Shown: positions 39,292 through 48,395 of the stretch, in pieces
How positions within the stretch are numbered: the first letter of the stretch is position 1
How the letters are laid out: every line of letters begins with the position of its first letter
Assembly: GCF_002836775.1 (NCBI RefSeq)
Contig: NZ_PJAQ01000012.1
Location: forward strand, 1-64,000
Direction: 5' to 3'
Length of the DNA stretch: 64,000 nucleotides
DNA from: Colwellia sp. 12G3
Lineage (GTDB): Bacteria > Pseudomonadota > Gammaproteobacteria > Enterobacterales > Alteromonadaceae
The notes under the pieces: generated by a model
Database searches by the model: none
Seen by the model: the letters and a program-made list of their open reading frames with translations, nothing else
What the model was told of the DNA's origin: nothing
Translations under genes and position numbers: made by a program

Positions 39292-40113
39292 ATGAGCCAA
39301 GATAAATTACTGAACATTGCTTTAGAAAGCGCAAAAAAAGCTGGCGTAGAAGTAATGAAATATTATCGTCAGGGAAACTATACTGAAGAAACCAAAGCGG
39401 ATGAAAGTCCTGTAACCAGTGCTGATATAGCATCAAACGATATATTAATGGACCAGCTTAAAACACTGACACCCGATATACCTATTATTTCAGAAGAAGT
39501 TGGCACGGTGCCGTTTAGTGAGCGAAAAAATTGGTCTCGTTACTGGTTACTTGATCCCATTGATGGCACGGGTGAATTTATTATTGGTAGTGGTGATTTT
39601 GCAGTAAATATTGCCCTTGTTGAAAATGGTTGGCCTACACTGGGTGTTATTCACGCTCCAGATCACTGCCTCACTTATTATGGGCAAAAGAATCTTGGTG
39701 CTTTCAAAGATAACAGTCAGGCCAGTCATGCAATTCGTGTGGCGGAATATCAAGAAAAACGACGTATTAAAGTCGCAATAAGTCGTCGTCAAGAACTTGC
39801 ACTCATGGGGCAATATTTAAATGAGGATTACGATTATGATTATGTTGCCTTGGGAAGTTGCTCTTTAAAAAATTGTCTTATTGCAGAAGGTGGGGCCGAT
39901 TGTTATTTACGTATAGGCGCTACAGGTGAGTGGGATACGGGGGCTAGCCAATGTATTTTAGAGCTAGCCGGTGGTGATATTATCGACAGTGAGTTTAACC
40001 CGTTAAGTTACAATAAACGTGAAAGTTTAGTTAATCCCGATTTTCTGAGTTTAGGTTCAAGAGACTTCACTTGGCAAAAAATAATTAAAGCACACAGAAA
40101 AACATATGAATAA
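39292..40113 (+). CDS. cysQ: 3'(2'),5'-bisphosphate nucleotidase CysQ
   Basis: An Mg-dependent phosphatase of the inositol-monophosphatase fold that clears PAP from sulfate assimilation. Metal motifs: EEVG (PIISEEVGTVPFSERK), LLDPIDGTGEFIIGSGDFAV and GATGEWDTGASQCIL. 273 aa from the ATG, which has AGAGG seven bases upstream. A TTG 12 codons earlier is rejected. Probably transcribed with nudE. Confidence 0.93.
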   Translation: MSQDKLLNIALESAKKAGVEVMKYYRQGNYTEETKADESPVTSADIASNDILMDQLKTLTPDIPIISEEVGTVPFSERKNWSRYWLLDPIDGTGEFIIGSGDFAVNIALVENGWPTLGVIHAPDHCLTYYGQKNLGAFKDNSQASHAIRVAEYQEKRRIKVAISRRQELALMGQYLNEDYDYDYVALGSCSLKNCLIAEGGADCYLRIGATGEWDTGASQCILELAGGDIIDSEFNPLSYNKRESLVNPDFLSLGSRDFTWQKIIKAHRKTYE

Positions 40114-40575
40114 CAATTAGCTAAACTCAAAGCTCTCACCCTAATTAACGTTAAGAAATGTTAATTAATGAGCGGTTAAACTACCGTGACACGAAGTAGT
40201 TCGTTTTGCATAAGATTTGTGCTAAATTAGCACTATTCATCGAAGTGAGCTGAACGGCAACTTCCCGTACTATCATGATTAGGTAATTGTGTTTAGCTAT
40301 GTTATCAAACGTATTAAAAAATCATATATCTCACCATCAAGCAGGGCATCGTCCTTGCTTCTTTAAAAGTATCGATCAAATCTAAATTCTTGGTAGATAG
40401 CTTATGCTGTCAGCCAAAATATCTCTTTGCTATTTTTCCGACCATTTTGCTATCTGCTGTTTTTTCAGCTATTAATTTTACCAGTACCTGTAATGTTAAT
40501 AGCCTGAGCAATAAACCATAAATATTCAATTAGTATTATTTTATTCAAACTACTCAATAAGTAAGAGGAAAAACC
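40114..40575. other. 462-bp gap without a supported gene
   Basis: AT-rich sequence before the DUF1338 gene. It holds a 28-codon ORF at 40299-40385 with four histidines but no ribosome site. I see no repeat or clear terminator here. Confidence 0.4.
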
Positions 40576-41376
40576 ATGGCAGCGCAAGTAACCACACTTT
40601 TCAATGAGATCTGGCAACAATATCTCAGTGTGACTCCGTCAGCAAAAAAAATTCACCAATTGTTAGGTAATGGCAATGATGTTATTAATGATCATGTTGC
40701 TTACCGTACCTTTAATCACCCTAAAATTAACTTAGCGCAATTAGCTAAAGGACTTTTGGCTTTAGGTTATACAGAATGTGGTCAATACGATTTCTCGGCA
40801 AAAAAACTTGACGCGAAACATTTTGAGCACACAGATAGTACTATGCCTAAGGTGTTTATTAGTGAGCTGCGTGTTGAAGAATTCTCTAGTGAAGTACAAG
40901 AAATCATCGCGGGTTTAATTGCTCAATTACCTGAAGATGTTAGTGATCGTGCCGATTTTCTTTACTCAGGCCGTCTTTGGGAAATTAGTTCACAAGACTA
41001 TGAAACGCTATTAAATGTTAGTGAATATGCAGCATGGTTAGCAGCATGGGGTTACCGTGCAAATCACTTTACTGTGAGCATTAATCACTTAGCTAACTAC
41101 GACGATATAGAAGTAGTTAATGCTACGCTAAAAGAAGCGGGTTACGCACTTAATACCAATGGTGGTGAAATCAAAGGTGATGAAGTTGTGAAATTAGAGC
41201 AATCATCGACACTTGCTGATAAAGCGCCGGTAGATTTTTCTGATAAAACGATGGAAATCCCAAGTTGTTTCTATGAGTTTGCTAAACGTTATCCATTGGC
41301 TAACGGTGAACTATACACTGGCTTTGTAGCGGCATCAGCAGATAAGATTTTTGATAGCACAAATGCTAAAGGGTAG
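40576..41376 (+). CDS. DUF1338 metalloenzyme (2-oxoadipate dioxygenase/decarboxylase-like)
   Basis: 266 aa. DUF1338 members include HglS, which converts 2-oxoadipate to 2-hydroxyglutarate in D-lysine breakdown using Fe(II). The expected metal-site segments are present: NDHVAYRTFNHP, YRANHFTVSINHL and IPSCFYEFAKRYPL. The protein is shorter than HglS/YdcJ (about 450 aa), belonging to the short subfamily whose substrate I cannot name. A strong AGAGGAAA site precedes the ATG. Monocistronic with its own terminator. Confidence 0.85.
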   Translation: MAAQVTTLFNEIWQQYLSVTPSAKKIHQLLGNGNDVINDHVAYRTFNHPKINLAQLAKGLLALGYTECGQYDFSAKKLDAKHFEHTDSTMPKVFISELRVEEFSSEVQEIIAGLIAQLPEDVSDRADFLYSGRLWEISSQDYETLLNVSEYAAWLAAWGYRANHFTVSINHLANYDDIEVVNATLKEAGYALNTNGGEIKGDEVVKLEQSSTLADKAPVDFSDKTMEIPSCFYEFAKRYPLANGELYTGFVAASADKIFDSTNAKG

Positions 41377-41433
41377 AGGTTTCTACTATTCATTAGACTT
41401 TTAATAGTAGAGTGATTGTTGTATTAAATTATT

Positions 41434-41461
41434 AAGCCAGTGCTAAGTCACTGGCTTTTTT
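41434..41461. terminator. Terminator between the DUF1338 gene and yheU
   Basis: AAGCCAGTG and CACTGGCTT form a perfect 9-bp stem around a 6-base loop, followed by a T run on the + strand. Confidence 0.88.
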
Positions 41462-41478
41462 AATGATGGGCTATTCGT

Positions 41479-41724
41479 CTATATAAATTGAAGTTGCTCT
41501 TCCATTCCAGCTTGAAATTGATCACTAGGCAATATATTGATACTTTCATGAAGTTCAGAATAAACCAAGACTGCATTACCTTGTTCAAGTTGTTTTTTTA
41601 CTTGTGCAATTTTAGCCTCTTTACTCACCTCTTCAGCGCCATATTCAGTCCCTTCACGTAAAATAAAGTCTTCAATAATCGCGGTTAATGTTTCATGTGA
41701 TAGTTGTTCTAAAGGGATAATCAT
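41479..41724 (-). CDS. yheU: YheU family protein (UPF0270)
   Basis: 81 aa. LREGTEYG, QLEQGNAVLVYSELHESINI and the N-terminal IIPLEQLSHETL align with E. coli YheU, a small conserved protein of unknown function. I start at the ATG of MIIPLEQL to match the family; an ATG six codons earlier is equally weak in SD. It belongs to the yheU/yheS/yheV neighbourhood. Confidence 0.88.
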   Translation of the reverse strand: MIIPLEQLSHETLTAIIEDFILREGTEYGAEEVSKEAKIAQVKKQLEQGNAVLVYSELHESINILPSDQFQAGMEEQLQFI

Positions 41725-41786
41725 AAAGGGATCTTCAGGCATTTAAATAATGAACAGCCATTGTAACGTTGAATGACATTATTACT

Positions 41787-42473
41787 CTAAACTAATTTAT
41801 TAAAGAGTAAGCCTTTACGGTCTTCATCATTCTTTTTAGTGATGATAGCGCTCTGTAAAAGCACTTCATTTTGTTCTTGTTTGCTTGAGGCTATAGCATA
41901 GTCAGTATCTTCAATACGTGATCGAGAAGCACTAACATTGATAACACTGGTTTGGTAGGTGGCTACTTGACTAGCAAGGGCATTGGATTCTGCCCCTAAA
42001 GCACTGGCACTATCATTGACTAACGTTGAGGTATCTTGAAGTATTGCTTGAGTAGCGCTTGGGTCACTAGCACCTAGACCACTAATAAAGTTGTCTTGTC
42101 CGAGAACATCACTAGCAAGAGTATTTATTTGTTCGGTAATTTGGTCTAATTCACCTTGAATGACCTCATTACTATAGAGGGGATTACCTGATTGAATTGA
42201 TAGTTCTTGAGCCCGCAATAAACCTTCATTAATTGCGGATAAAGCACCCGCTTCAACATTATTGGTATTCGCTTGGTCTTGTGCATTAAAGCTGAGTTGT
42301 TGATTTTGATTAATGTCACTGGTAAGTCGATTCGAAATCTGTAGGCCTGCGGCATCATCTGCGGCTTTATTGATACGTTTTCCAGACGCGAGTTTTTCAG
42401 CTTGTTCTTCACGTTGATGACTGAGCTTATCAATAAAGCTTAAATTGGCTGAGGGCTGATTTATCGACAACAT
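41787..42473 (-). CDS. Short flagellin-like protein
   Basis: 228 aa. Residues 1-130 match the flagellin N-terminal D0/D1 domain (LASGKRINKAADDAAGLQIS, NRLTSDINQNQQLS). Residues about 165-228 match the C-terminal D1/D0 domain (SASRSRIEDTDYAIASSKQE). The variable central D2/D3 part is missing. The last residues (GLLFNKLV) deviate from the usual ending. No other flagellar gene is in the window. It could be a minor filament protein, a junction component or a decaying copy. Confidence 0.85.
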   Translation of the reverse strand: MLSINQPSANLSFIDKLSHQREEQAEKLASGKRINKAADDAAGLQISNRLTSDINQNQQLSFNAQDQANTNNVEAGALSAINEGLLRAQELSIQSGNPLYSNEVIQGELDQITEQINTLASDVLGQDNFISGLGASDPSATQAILQDTSTLVNDSASALGAESNALASQVATYQTSVINVSASRSRIEDTDYAIASSKQEQNEVLLQSAIITKKNDEDRKGLLFNKLV

Positions 42474-42583
42474 AACGAGACCTTAACAGACTAAATTGGA
42501 ATATTACTATTAGAAGTATAGCAATATATCACTATTTAGCCGTTATAAGGAGAGTACAATTTAGTCGATATAAGCGTACTTAT

Positions 42584-42721
42584 TTAATGTTTTTTGCTAT
42601 CCTCTTGAATGTGCGTAATAAAATAATAAAGATAAAAGGCACAAATTCCCAGCATAATGGCTATACCGCCAAAAGAAAACATCACAACAGGGTCATTGAT
42701 TAACATTGATAATAAGTTCAT
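42584..42721 (-). CDS. DUF3149 membrane micro-protein
   Basis: 45 aa: MNLLSMLINDPVVMFSFGG, then one transmembrane helix (IAIMLGICAFYLYYFI) and a polar tail. The N-terminal NDPVV followed by a Gly-rich helix is the DUF3149 pattern. GGAG lies six bases before this ATG, so I prefer it over an in-frame ATG four codons upstream. Function unknown; the family is found as a lone inner-membrane peptide in gammaproteobacteria. Confidence 0.75.
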   Translation of the reverse strand: MNLLSMLINDPVVMFSFGGIAIMLGICAFYLYYFITHIQEDSKKH

Positions 42722-42798
42722 ATTGAGCTCCATAATTTACTAAGTCATTTTTATATACCTAGTGTAATTAAGTCGCTCAATGACTAAACTGATTTAGA

Positions 42799-43539
42799 TC
42801 AATAGAAGCGCTGCTTTTCTGCCATTTTTGCTTTGTTCTCTTGTTGATCTATAATTTTTTGATAGATTTTATTGGCCTTTTCTGTATTTTCTTCAATCAT
42901 TCTCTGAGACAAGTCACGGGCGTCCATTGTCAGACTCTTTTCTGCGTTGGCATAACCATTCCATGCAGCAATGGTATTCCATATATAAGACAAGTCTGTG
43001 CTTTTCTCTACCCCTTTACCTTCACTATACAGTAACGCTAAATTAAATTGAGCAAGTGCATAGTTTTGATTTGCCGCATTTTTGTACCAGCGTGAAGCTT
43101 TAAAGTCATCTTGCTTTACACCTGTGCCGTTTGCGTACATCACTGCTAAATTAAATTGTGCACTGGCTAAATCTTTGTTCGCCGCTTTATGGGTCAGGTC
43201 AAACGCTTTGTTTAGGTCTTGTTTTACTAACTTACCTTCTGAGTAAATTAAGGCCAGTTCAAATTGTGCATCGGGATAACTTTGATCAGCGGCAAGTTTA
43301 AATAACTCGAATGCTTTCATCCCATCCTTACTTACCGAATAACCGTGCTGATAGATCAAAGCCATTTGATACTGAGCAGGAGCGTAACCTTCAATCACTA
43401 GTGGGCGAAATTGCTCAATGGCTGCTTTGAATTCTCCTCTATTTAATTCATAAATCCCCTGTTCAAGGTCAGTACCTTGGCTCAATACTGAGAAACTGCT
43501 TAGCAGTGCTAGGGTAAACAGTAATATTTTAGTAGGCAT
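42799..43539 (-). CDS. Exported Sel1-repeat protein
   Basis: 246 aa with a signal peptide (MPTKILLFTLALLSSFSVLS) and four to five Sel1-like repeats of 36 residues (APAQYQMALIYQHGYSVSKD, ASAQFNLAVMYANGTGVKQD, ALAQFNLALLYSEGKGVEKS). A charged helix ends the protein (ENKAMAEKQRF region). Such alpha-solenoid repeats bind proteins in the periplasm. The target is unknown. Located between the DUF3149 gene and yheS on the same strand. Confidence 0.85.
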   Translation of the reverse strand: MPTKILLFTLALLSSFSVLSQGTDLEQGIYELNRGEFKAAIEQFRPLVIEGYAPAQYQMALIYQHGYSVSKDGMKAFELFKLAADQSYPDAQFELALIYSEGKLVKQDLNKAFDLTHKAANKDLASAQFNLAVMYANGTGVKQDDFKASRWYKNAANQNYALAQFNLALLYSEGKGVEKSTDLSYIWNTIAAWNGYANAEKSLTMDARDLSQRMIEENTEKANKIYQKIIDQQENKAKMAEKQRFY

Positions 43540-43596
43540 AATATTTCCTCTTCTGGCGGTAACTATCGATTAGTCGATCTAAGTGTAGGTGAAAAA

Positions 43597-45522
43597 TCAA
43601 TCAGTGGCTGACATCATCTCTTCAATTTGCTCTGCTAGTTCAAGCCAAAGCATTTCATTTTCTTCAATATCACCTTTTAATTTAGCTTGTTTTTTTAGTA
43701 AGTCAGTTAATTCAGCTTTACGTTCTGCTTGGTAAATATCACTGTCACTTAATAAAGCTTCAAGTATAGTTAGTTGTTCTTGCCACTGATGCACCTTTTT
43801 CTCTAATTTATCAGCTTCTTTACGTAAAGGGCCAGATTTTTTTCTTAGTTCAGCTTGCTGTTGGCGAAGTTGTTTTTTGTCTAAACCTTTATCACCACTT
43901 TGCTGATCGGTTTTGATTGATTTTACCGCTTGTTTTTTATCATCATTAAGCCATTGCTGGTAATCATCAATATCGCCGCTAAAATCACTCACTCGGCCGT
44001 TGGCAACAAGATAAAACTCATCAACACATGACTCTAATAAGAACCTATCATGAGCAATCAAAATGATAGCGCCGCCAAAGTCTTGTAATGCCATCACCAA
44101 TGCTTGGCGCATTTCTAAATCTAAATGGTTGGTTGGTTCGTCAAGTAGTAATAACTGTGGTTTTTCTAACACAATTAAAGCCAGTACTAAACGCGCTTTT
44201 TCACCACCGGACATGGTCGAAACTTTTGATAACGCTTGGTCACCACTAAAACCAAATTTTCCTAAGAAGGTACGGGCTTGTGGTTCACCTAAAGCAGGTT
44301 TAGCACGTAAAATATGATCTACAGGGCTTGATGGAGCATGCAATTGCTCTAATTGATGCTGAGAAAAATAACCTACGGTTAAATCTTGTGCGCAGTAACG
44401 TTGACCACTAAGTAAAGCAAGCTCTCCTGCAAGAGATTTAATTAACGTTGATTTACCGGCACCATTTCTTCCTAACAAACCAATGCGACTACCAGGTATT
44501 AACGTTAAACCAACGTCATCTAAAATAATAGCCTGTTCACCATGGTCAGATTTAGGATAACCACACTGACTTTCATTCAGTGATAACAGCGGATAAGGTA
44601 AACTTTCAGGCTCTGCAAAGGTGAAGGTAAATTGGCTATCAACATGCGCAGGTGCTAAATCAGGTAATTTTTCTAAACGCTTCAATCGACTTTGTGCTTG
44701 TTTAGCTTTACTTGCTTTCGCGCGAAAGCGATCAACAAAAGCGGTTAGATGCGCTGCTTCTTTTTGCTGTTTTTGATATTGTGCGTCTTGCTGCGCTAAA
44801 TGTTCGCGGCGTTGACGTTCAAAAGCGGTATAGTTGCCGCTATACAATTTAGCGCGCTGGTGCTCAATATGTAATATTTGACCAATAACCGTATCCAGAA
44901 AGTCACGATCATGTGAAATGAGTACTAAAGTGCCAGTGAAGCGCTTTAACCAGCGTTGTAGCCAAATAACCGCATCTAAATCTAAATGGTTGGTTGGTTC
45001 ATCGAGTAATAACAAGTCTGCACGAGATATTAGTGCTTGGGCTAAGTTTAAGCGCATGCGCCAACCACCAGAAAAGTCTTTCACTGGGTTATCAAGTTGT
45101 GACTGTAAAAAACCTAAACCATGCAATAACTCGCCAGCGCGAGCCGGTAAACTGTAGCCACTGATGGTATCTATTTTATTGATAATGGTGGCTTCAAGGT
45201 TACCGTTATCAGCAATACGTGCTTGCTCAAGCTGTTGCTCTAACTGGCGAAACTCTTTATCGCCATCCATCACGTAATCAAGGGCGGTTTGTTCTAACGA
45301 AGGGGTTTCTTGTTTTACCGTGGCAATATCCCAGCTTGACGGTAAAGCTAAATCGCCCGAGTCAGGAGATAAATCACCTAATAGAGCGGCGAAAAGAGAT
45401 GATTTCCCACAGCCATTACTGCCTACTAAGCCAACCTTATGGTTAGGATGTATGGTAAAGCTAGATGATTTTATAAGGTTTTTAGCCCCTCTATCTAAAC
45501 TTAAGTCTGTGGCGATAATCAA
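43597..45522 (-). CDS. yheS: ABC-F family ATPase YheS
   Basis: A soluble twin-ABC protein of the ribosome-associated ABC-F class. First ATPase: GLVGSNGCGKSSLFAALLG and SGGWRMRLNLAQAL, LLLDEPTNHLDLDAV. Second: GLLGRNGAGKSTLIKSLAG, MSGGEKARLVLAL, LLLDEPTNHLDLEMR. A C-terminal coiled coil runs from about 545 on. The frame extends 16 codons upstream to GTG, but homology with E. coli YheS begins at a TTG codon that has GAGG eight bases upstream. I take TTG as the start (641 aa). Confidence 0.93.
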   Translation of the reverse strand: MIIATDLSLDRGAKNLIKSSSFTIHPNHKVGLVGSNGCGKSSLFAALLGDLSPDSGDLALPSSWDIATVKQETPSLEQTALDYVMDGDKEFRQLEQQLEQARIADNGNLEATIINKIDTISGYSLPARAGELLHGLGFLQSQLDNPVKDFSGGWRMRLNLAQALISRADLLLLDEPTNHLDLDAVIWLQRWLKRFTGTLVLISHDRDFLDTVIGQILHIEHQRAKLYSGNYTAFERQRREHLAQQDAQYQKQQKEAAHLTAFVDRFRAKASKAKQAQSRLKRLEKLPDLAPAHVDSQFTFTFAEPESLPYPLLSLNESQCGYPKSDHGEQAIILDDVGLTLIPGSRIGLLGRNGAGKSTLIKSLAGELALLSGQRYCAQDLTVGYFSQHQLEQLHAPSSPVDHILRAKPALGEPQARTFLGKFGFSGDQALSKVSTMSGGEKARLVLALIVLEKPQLLLLDEPTNHLDLEMRQALVMALQDFGGAIILIAHDRFLLESCVDEFYLVANGRVSDFSGDIDDYQQWLNDDKKQAVKSIKTDQQSGDKGLDKKQLRQQQAELRKKSGPLRKEADKLEKKVHQWQEQLTILEALLSDSDIYQAERKAELTDLLKKQAKLKGDIEENEMLWLELAEQIEEMMSATD

Positions 45523-45723
45523 TGGTATTTCCTCGGGAAAATGGCATAGTGAGACAGAGATAATACCCACTAAAAAAATGCTGATGCATTGTCGCTTTTC
45601 CTATGACCACTATTCAAGGTAAAATAACGATAATTCTGGATTTAATGTCGAGCCTGTAGACCTTTCCTGTTGAAAAAACAATCAACAAAGAACAACAGAG
45701 CCTAATAATAAGTAGTAAAAACT

Positions 45724-45927
45724 ATGAACAAAGCCCTAAAAAAGAGATTTATCGCTGGCGCAGTCTGCCCTAAATGTAAAGCAATGGACACTATGGCACT
45801 GACCAAAGAGAACGGTGTTGAAAAAGCGACCTGTGTGAGCTGTGGAGAGCAAATGGTACAAACGGAAGCACATGTTGAAAAGGTTGTTCGTGAGAATGAG
45901 CAGGTTATAGGTGTATTTAAACCTTGA
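45724..45927 (+). CDS. yheV: YheV family zinc-ribbon protein
   Basis: 67 aa with two CxxC pairs (VCPKCKAMD and CVSCGEQ) forming a zinc ribbon. The start MNKALKKRFIAGAVCPKC and the end VIGVFKP match the YheV/DUF2387 family. Function unknown. Divergent from yheS, part of the conserved yhe-slyX-fkpA neighbourhood. Confidence 0.92.
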   Translation: MNKALKKRFIAGAVCPKCKAMDTMALTKENGVEKATCVSCGEQMVQTEAHVEKVVRENEQVIGVFKP

Positions 45928-46073
45928 TAACATGAGTTTTTTTAAGGTATTACCTAATTAGCGTATTAAAAGCACTCATTGATAGTCATCAACTGCGTGC
46001 TCTTTATTTCTAGTTAAACCAGACCGCCTCAAATCACATTATTGTGATTTATGCTTAATAGAATGGGTATCAG

Positions 46074-46343
46074 TTAGTAGTGCGGCGGTGGTGGCTCAAT
46101 ATTGTCATTCTCATTGTCACTCGATAAGCTACCAACATCTTTGATACGATTAGCGACTAATTGAATTTGATGTTTTAGCTCGGAAATTTCATGCTGATGT
46201 GCTGCTAATTCTTCACTTAATTGATCAATCACATCGTCTTGAAAAACATTACGTGATTCTAAATCATCAACACGCTCTTCGAGCCGTTGAACATAGTTGG
46301 CATTGATGCTGTGAGCACTTAAAGTTATTTCGTTATTGGCCAT
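46074..46343 (-). CDS. slyX: SlyX homologue
   Basis: 89 aa: a coiled coil (VQRLEERVDDLESRNVFQDD, EELAAHQHEISELKHQIQ), then an acidic linker and the diagnostic ending PPPPHY. Function is unknown. Its ATG lies 19 bases inside the preceding WD40 gene, so the two are probably translationally coupled. Confidence 0.93.
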   Translation of the reverse strand: MANNEITLSAHSINANYVQRLEERVDDLESRNVFQDDVIDQLSEELAAHQHEISELKHQIQLVANRIKDVGSLSSDNENDNIEPPPPHY

Positions 46344-47308
46344 GATTCAACATATCCTGATGAGCTTATCGTTAATAGATCGTTATTATCGCCAAATGCG
46401 ACACTATACACAACTGCTCCTGTAGGTCTTTTTGCTTCTTTAGGCGTAACAAACCAGTGTGACAGGCGTTTACCGGAGGCAATATCCCAAACGCTGACCT
46501 TTCTGGTCGCAGCGCCAGTGATTAATGTTTTTCCATCAGGAGAAAAACGGACAGTACTGAAAACCTCATGACGTTTTGTACCTTGCAGGCTACTAATTCG
46601 TTTACCAGTTTTTAAGTCCCAAATATACGCAGCTTTCATACTGTCGGCAGAGAAGGCATAACGACCTTTGGCATCTAGTGCCACTTTCGACACGCGTGAA
46701 CTATGGTTAAATTGATAAACTACTTGCCCTGATTGAGTATCCCAAACATAGGCAGTAAAATCATTACCACCAGAGATAGCAACACGGCCATTAGGTAGCA
46801 TATCTACCGAATTTATTTTCTCTTTGTGGCCCAAAAATTCTAGTCGTCTTCCGGTATCAACGGCAACATGTACCACGGTACCGTTGCTTTTTCCAATAAG
46901 TAAGTAATCACCACCATTACTTATTGCTATATCTCTAATGTGGGATTCGCGCACTTGCCAATAACCTTCCGATTTACCTGATTGCAAGTTCCATAGGGCA
47001 AAGTTATCTCTATTAGCCGTCAGTACATGACTAGCATTGTCACTTATATCAATGGAGAGTACTAAATTGTCGCTGGTATTTTGTTCTTGTGCCCAGTTAT
47101 AAATACGCTCATTTTTAGTTAAATCCCAAACACTCAAACCATGATGGATAGACGAGACTACTGAGAATTTGGCGTCGCTAGAAATCTGACCAGCATAAGC
47201 GCCTTGTGCAGACTGTTGCCAGCGCTGTAATGGCTCTTGCGTAATCGGCTTACAAGCCGCGAGTGTGGTCAATAAAATGACTGGAAAAATCCAATTACAA
47301 TTTAACAA
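46325..47308 (-). CDS. WD40-repeat lipoprotein
   Basis: 327 aa. A lipobox LLTTLAACKP puts the lipidated cysteine near residue 19. About six WD-type repeats follow, several with the WD ending (HGLSVWDLTKNE, FTAYVWDTQSGQ, KAAYIWDLKTGK, RKVSVWDIASGK), giving a beta-propeller. Most likely a periplasm-facing scaffold at the outer membrane. Ligand unknown. It overlaps slyX at its 3' end. Confidence 0.85.
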   Translation of the reverse strand: MLNCNWIFPVILLTTLAACKPITQEPLQRWQQSAQGAYAGQISSDAKFSVVSSIHHGLSVWDLTKNERIYNWAQEQNTSDNLVLSIDISDNASHVLTANRDNFALWNLQSGKSEGYWQVRESHIRDIAISNGGDYLLIGKSNGTVVHVAVDTGRRLEFLGHKEKINSVDMLPNGRVAISGGNDFTAYVWDTQSGQVVYQFNHSSRVSKVALDAKGRYAFSADSMKAAYIWDLKTGKRISSLQGTKRHEVFSTVRFSPDGKTLITGAATRKVSVWDIASGKRLSHWFVTPKEAKRPTGAVVYSVAFGDNNDLLTISSSGYVESWPITK

Positions 47309-47475
47309 AATATTAATACTTTTTTATTTGCGCATTTATCGTTAGTATAAGTTCTTTTTTGAAATTGTTTACTGTTATCTTCTAAATTTTGAAAGTAAAA
47401 TTAAAAGGATAACAACACAGTTTTTAAGTTTTAATTGGGGATTGCTCCAATTGTATTGTTTAAGTGGAGATATTA

Positions 47476-48243
47476 ATGAAATTGTTTAAGCCTACCCTAA
47501 TAGCCCTTGCGCTAGTTGCCGTTGTTGGTTGTAACGAAAAAGTGGTTGAAGAAGTTAAAGCACCAGTATTAGATACTGAAGTGCAAAAACAAGCCTACGG
47601 CTTAGGTGCCTCAATTGGTATGTACATGCAACGTAACTTAGAAGAGCATGACAAACTAGGTTTAACATTAAATAAAGACCTTATCGTACGCGGTTTTGTA
47701 GACAGCATTGACGGTAAAGCTGTTATCGAAAAAGAAGAAATTCAAGCGTTATTGATGAATCTTGATGCTAGCATGAAAGAAAAGCAGCAAGCAGCAGCAA
47801 TTGCCGCTTCTGAATCTAGCCTAGCTGACGGCGCTAAGTTTCTTGCAGACAACGCTAAAAAAGAAGGCGTAACAGTCACTGAATCAGGTATTCAATACGA
47901 AGTACTAACTGCTGCCGAAGGTGATACACCTTTAGCAACTGATACTGTTAAAGTACACTATAAAGGTACTTTCTTAAACGGCGAAACGTTTGATAGTTCA
48001 TATAAACGTGGCGAACCAGCAGTGTTCCCACTTAACCGTGTAATAAAAGGTTGGACTGAGGGCGTACAATTAATGCCTGTAGGCGCTAAGTATAAATTTA
48101 CTATCCCTTCAGATTTAGCTTATGGTCCGAATGGTAACCCACCAAGCATTCCTGGCAACTCAGTACTACAGTTTGAAATTGAATTATTAGAAATTCAAAA
48201 AGCAGAAGAAGCGCCAAAAGCTGATGACCACGCTGCTCACTAG
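47476..48243 (+). CDS. fkpA: FKBP-type peptidyl-prolyl isomerase FkpA
   Basis: A periplasmic folding catalyst and chaperone. The lipobox ALVAVVGC suggests a lipoprotein form. Residues about 25-125 are the helical dimer domain. The FKBP domain spans 145-245 (VHYKGTFLNGETFDSSYKRG, FPLNRVIKGWTEGVQLMPVG, IPSDLAYGPNGNPPSIPGNS). A His-containing tail (DDHAAH) closes the 255-aa protein. The ATG has GGAG six bases upstream; a GTG four codons earlier is rejected. Followed by a terminator. Confidence 0.95.
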   Translation: MKLFKPTLIALALVAVVGCNEKVVEEVKAPVLDTEVQKQAYGLGASIGMYMQRNLEEHDKLGLTLNKDLIVRGFVDSIDGKAVIEKEEIQALLMNLDASMKEKQQAAAIAASESSLADGAKFLADNAKKEGVTVTESGIQYEVLTAAEGDTPLATDTVKVHYKGTFLNGETFDSSYKRGEPAVFPLNRVIKGWTEGVQLMPVGAKYKFTIPSDLAYGPNGNPPSIPGNSVLQFEIELLEIQKAEEAPKADDHAAH

Positions 48244-48305
48244 TTAATTTGCTTGTGTTAGTTAATAATTTTTAGCTTACTACAGCCCGCATACTAGAAA
48301 AATAT

Positions 48306-48340
48306 AAAGCCACTGGTAATTTTTTACTGGTGGCTTTTTT
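48306..48340 (+). terminator. fkpA terminator
   Basis: AAAGCCACTGGTAA pairs with TTACTGGTGGCTTT over 14 positions (two G-T) around TTTT. A T run follows. Confidence 0.92.
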
Positions 48341-48395
48341 GTTTAGGCTATTGAAAATGATCACTTCGTTAGCCTAATTGATATAAAATACTCTA

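Noticed and set aside
46030-46049. AAATCACA..TGTGATTT as a CRP site or terminator
   Set aside because: The half-sites are in the reverse order to the CRP site (TGTGA then TCACA), and there is no T run on either side.
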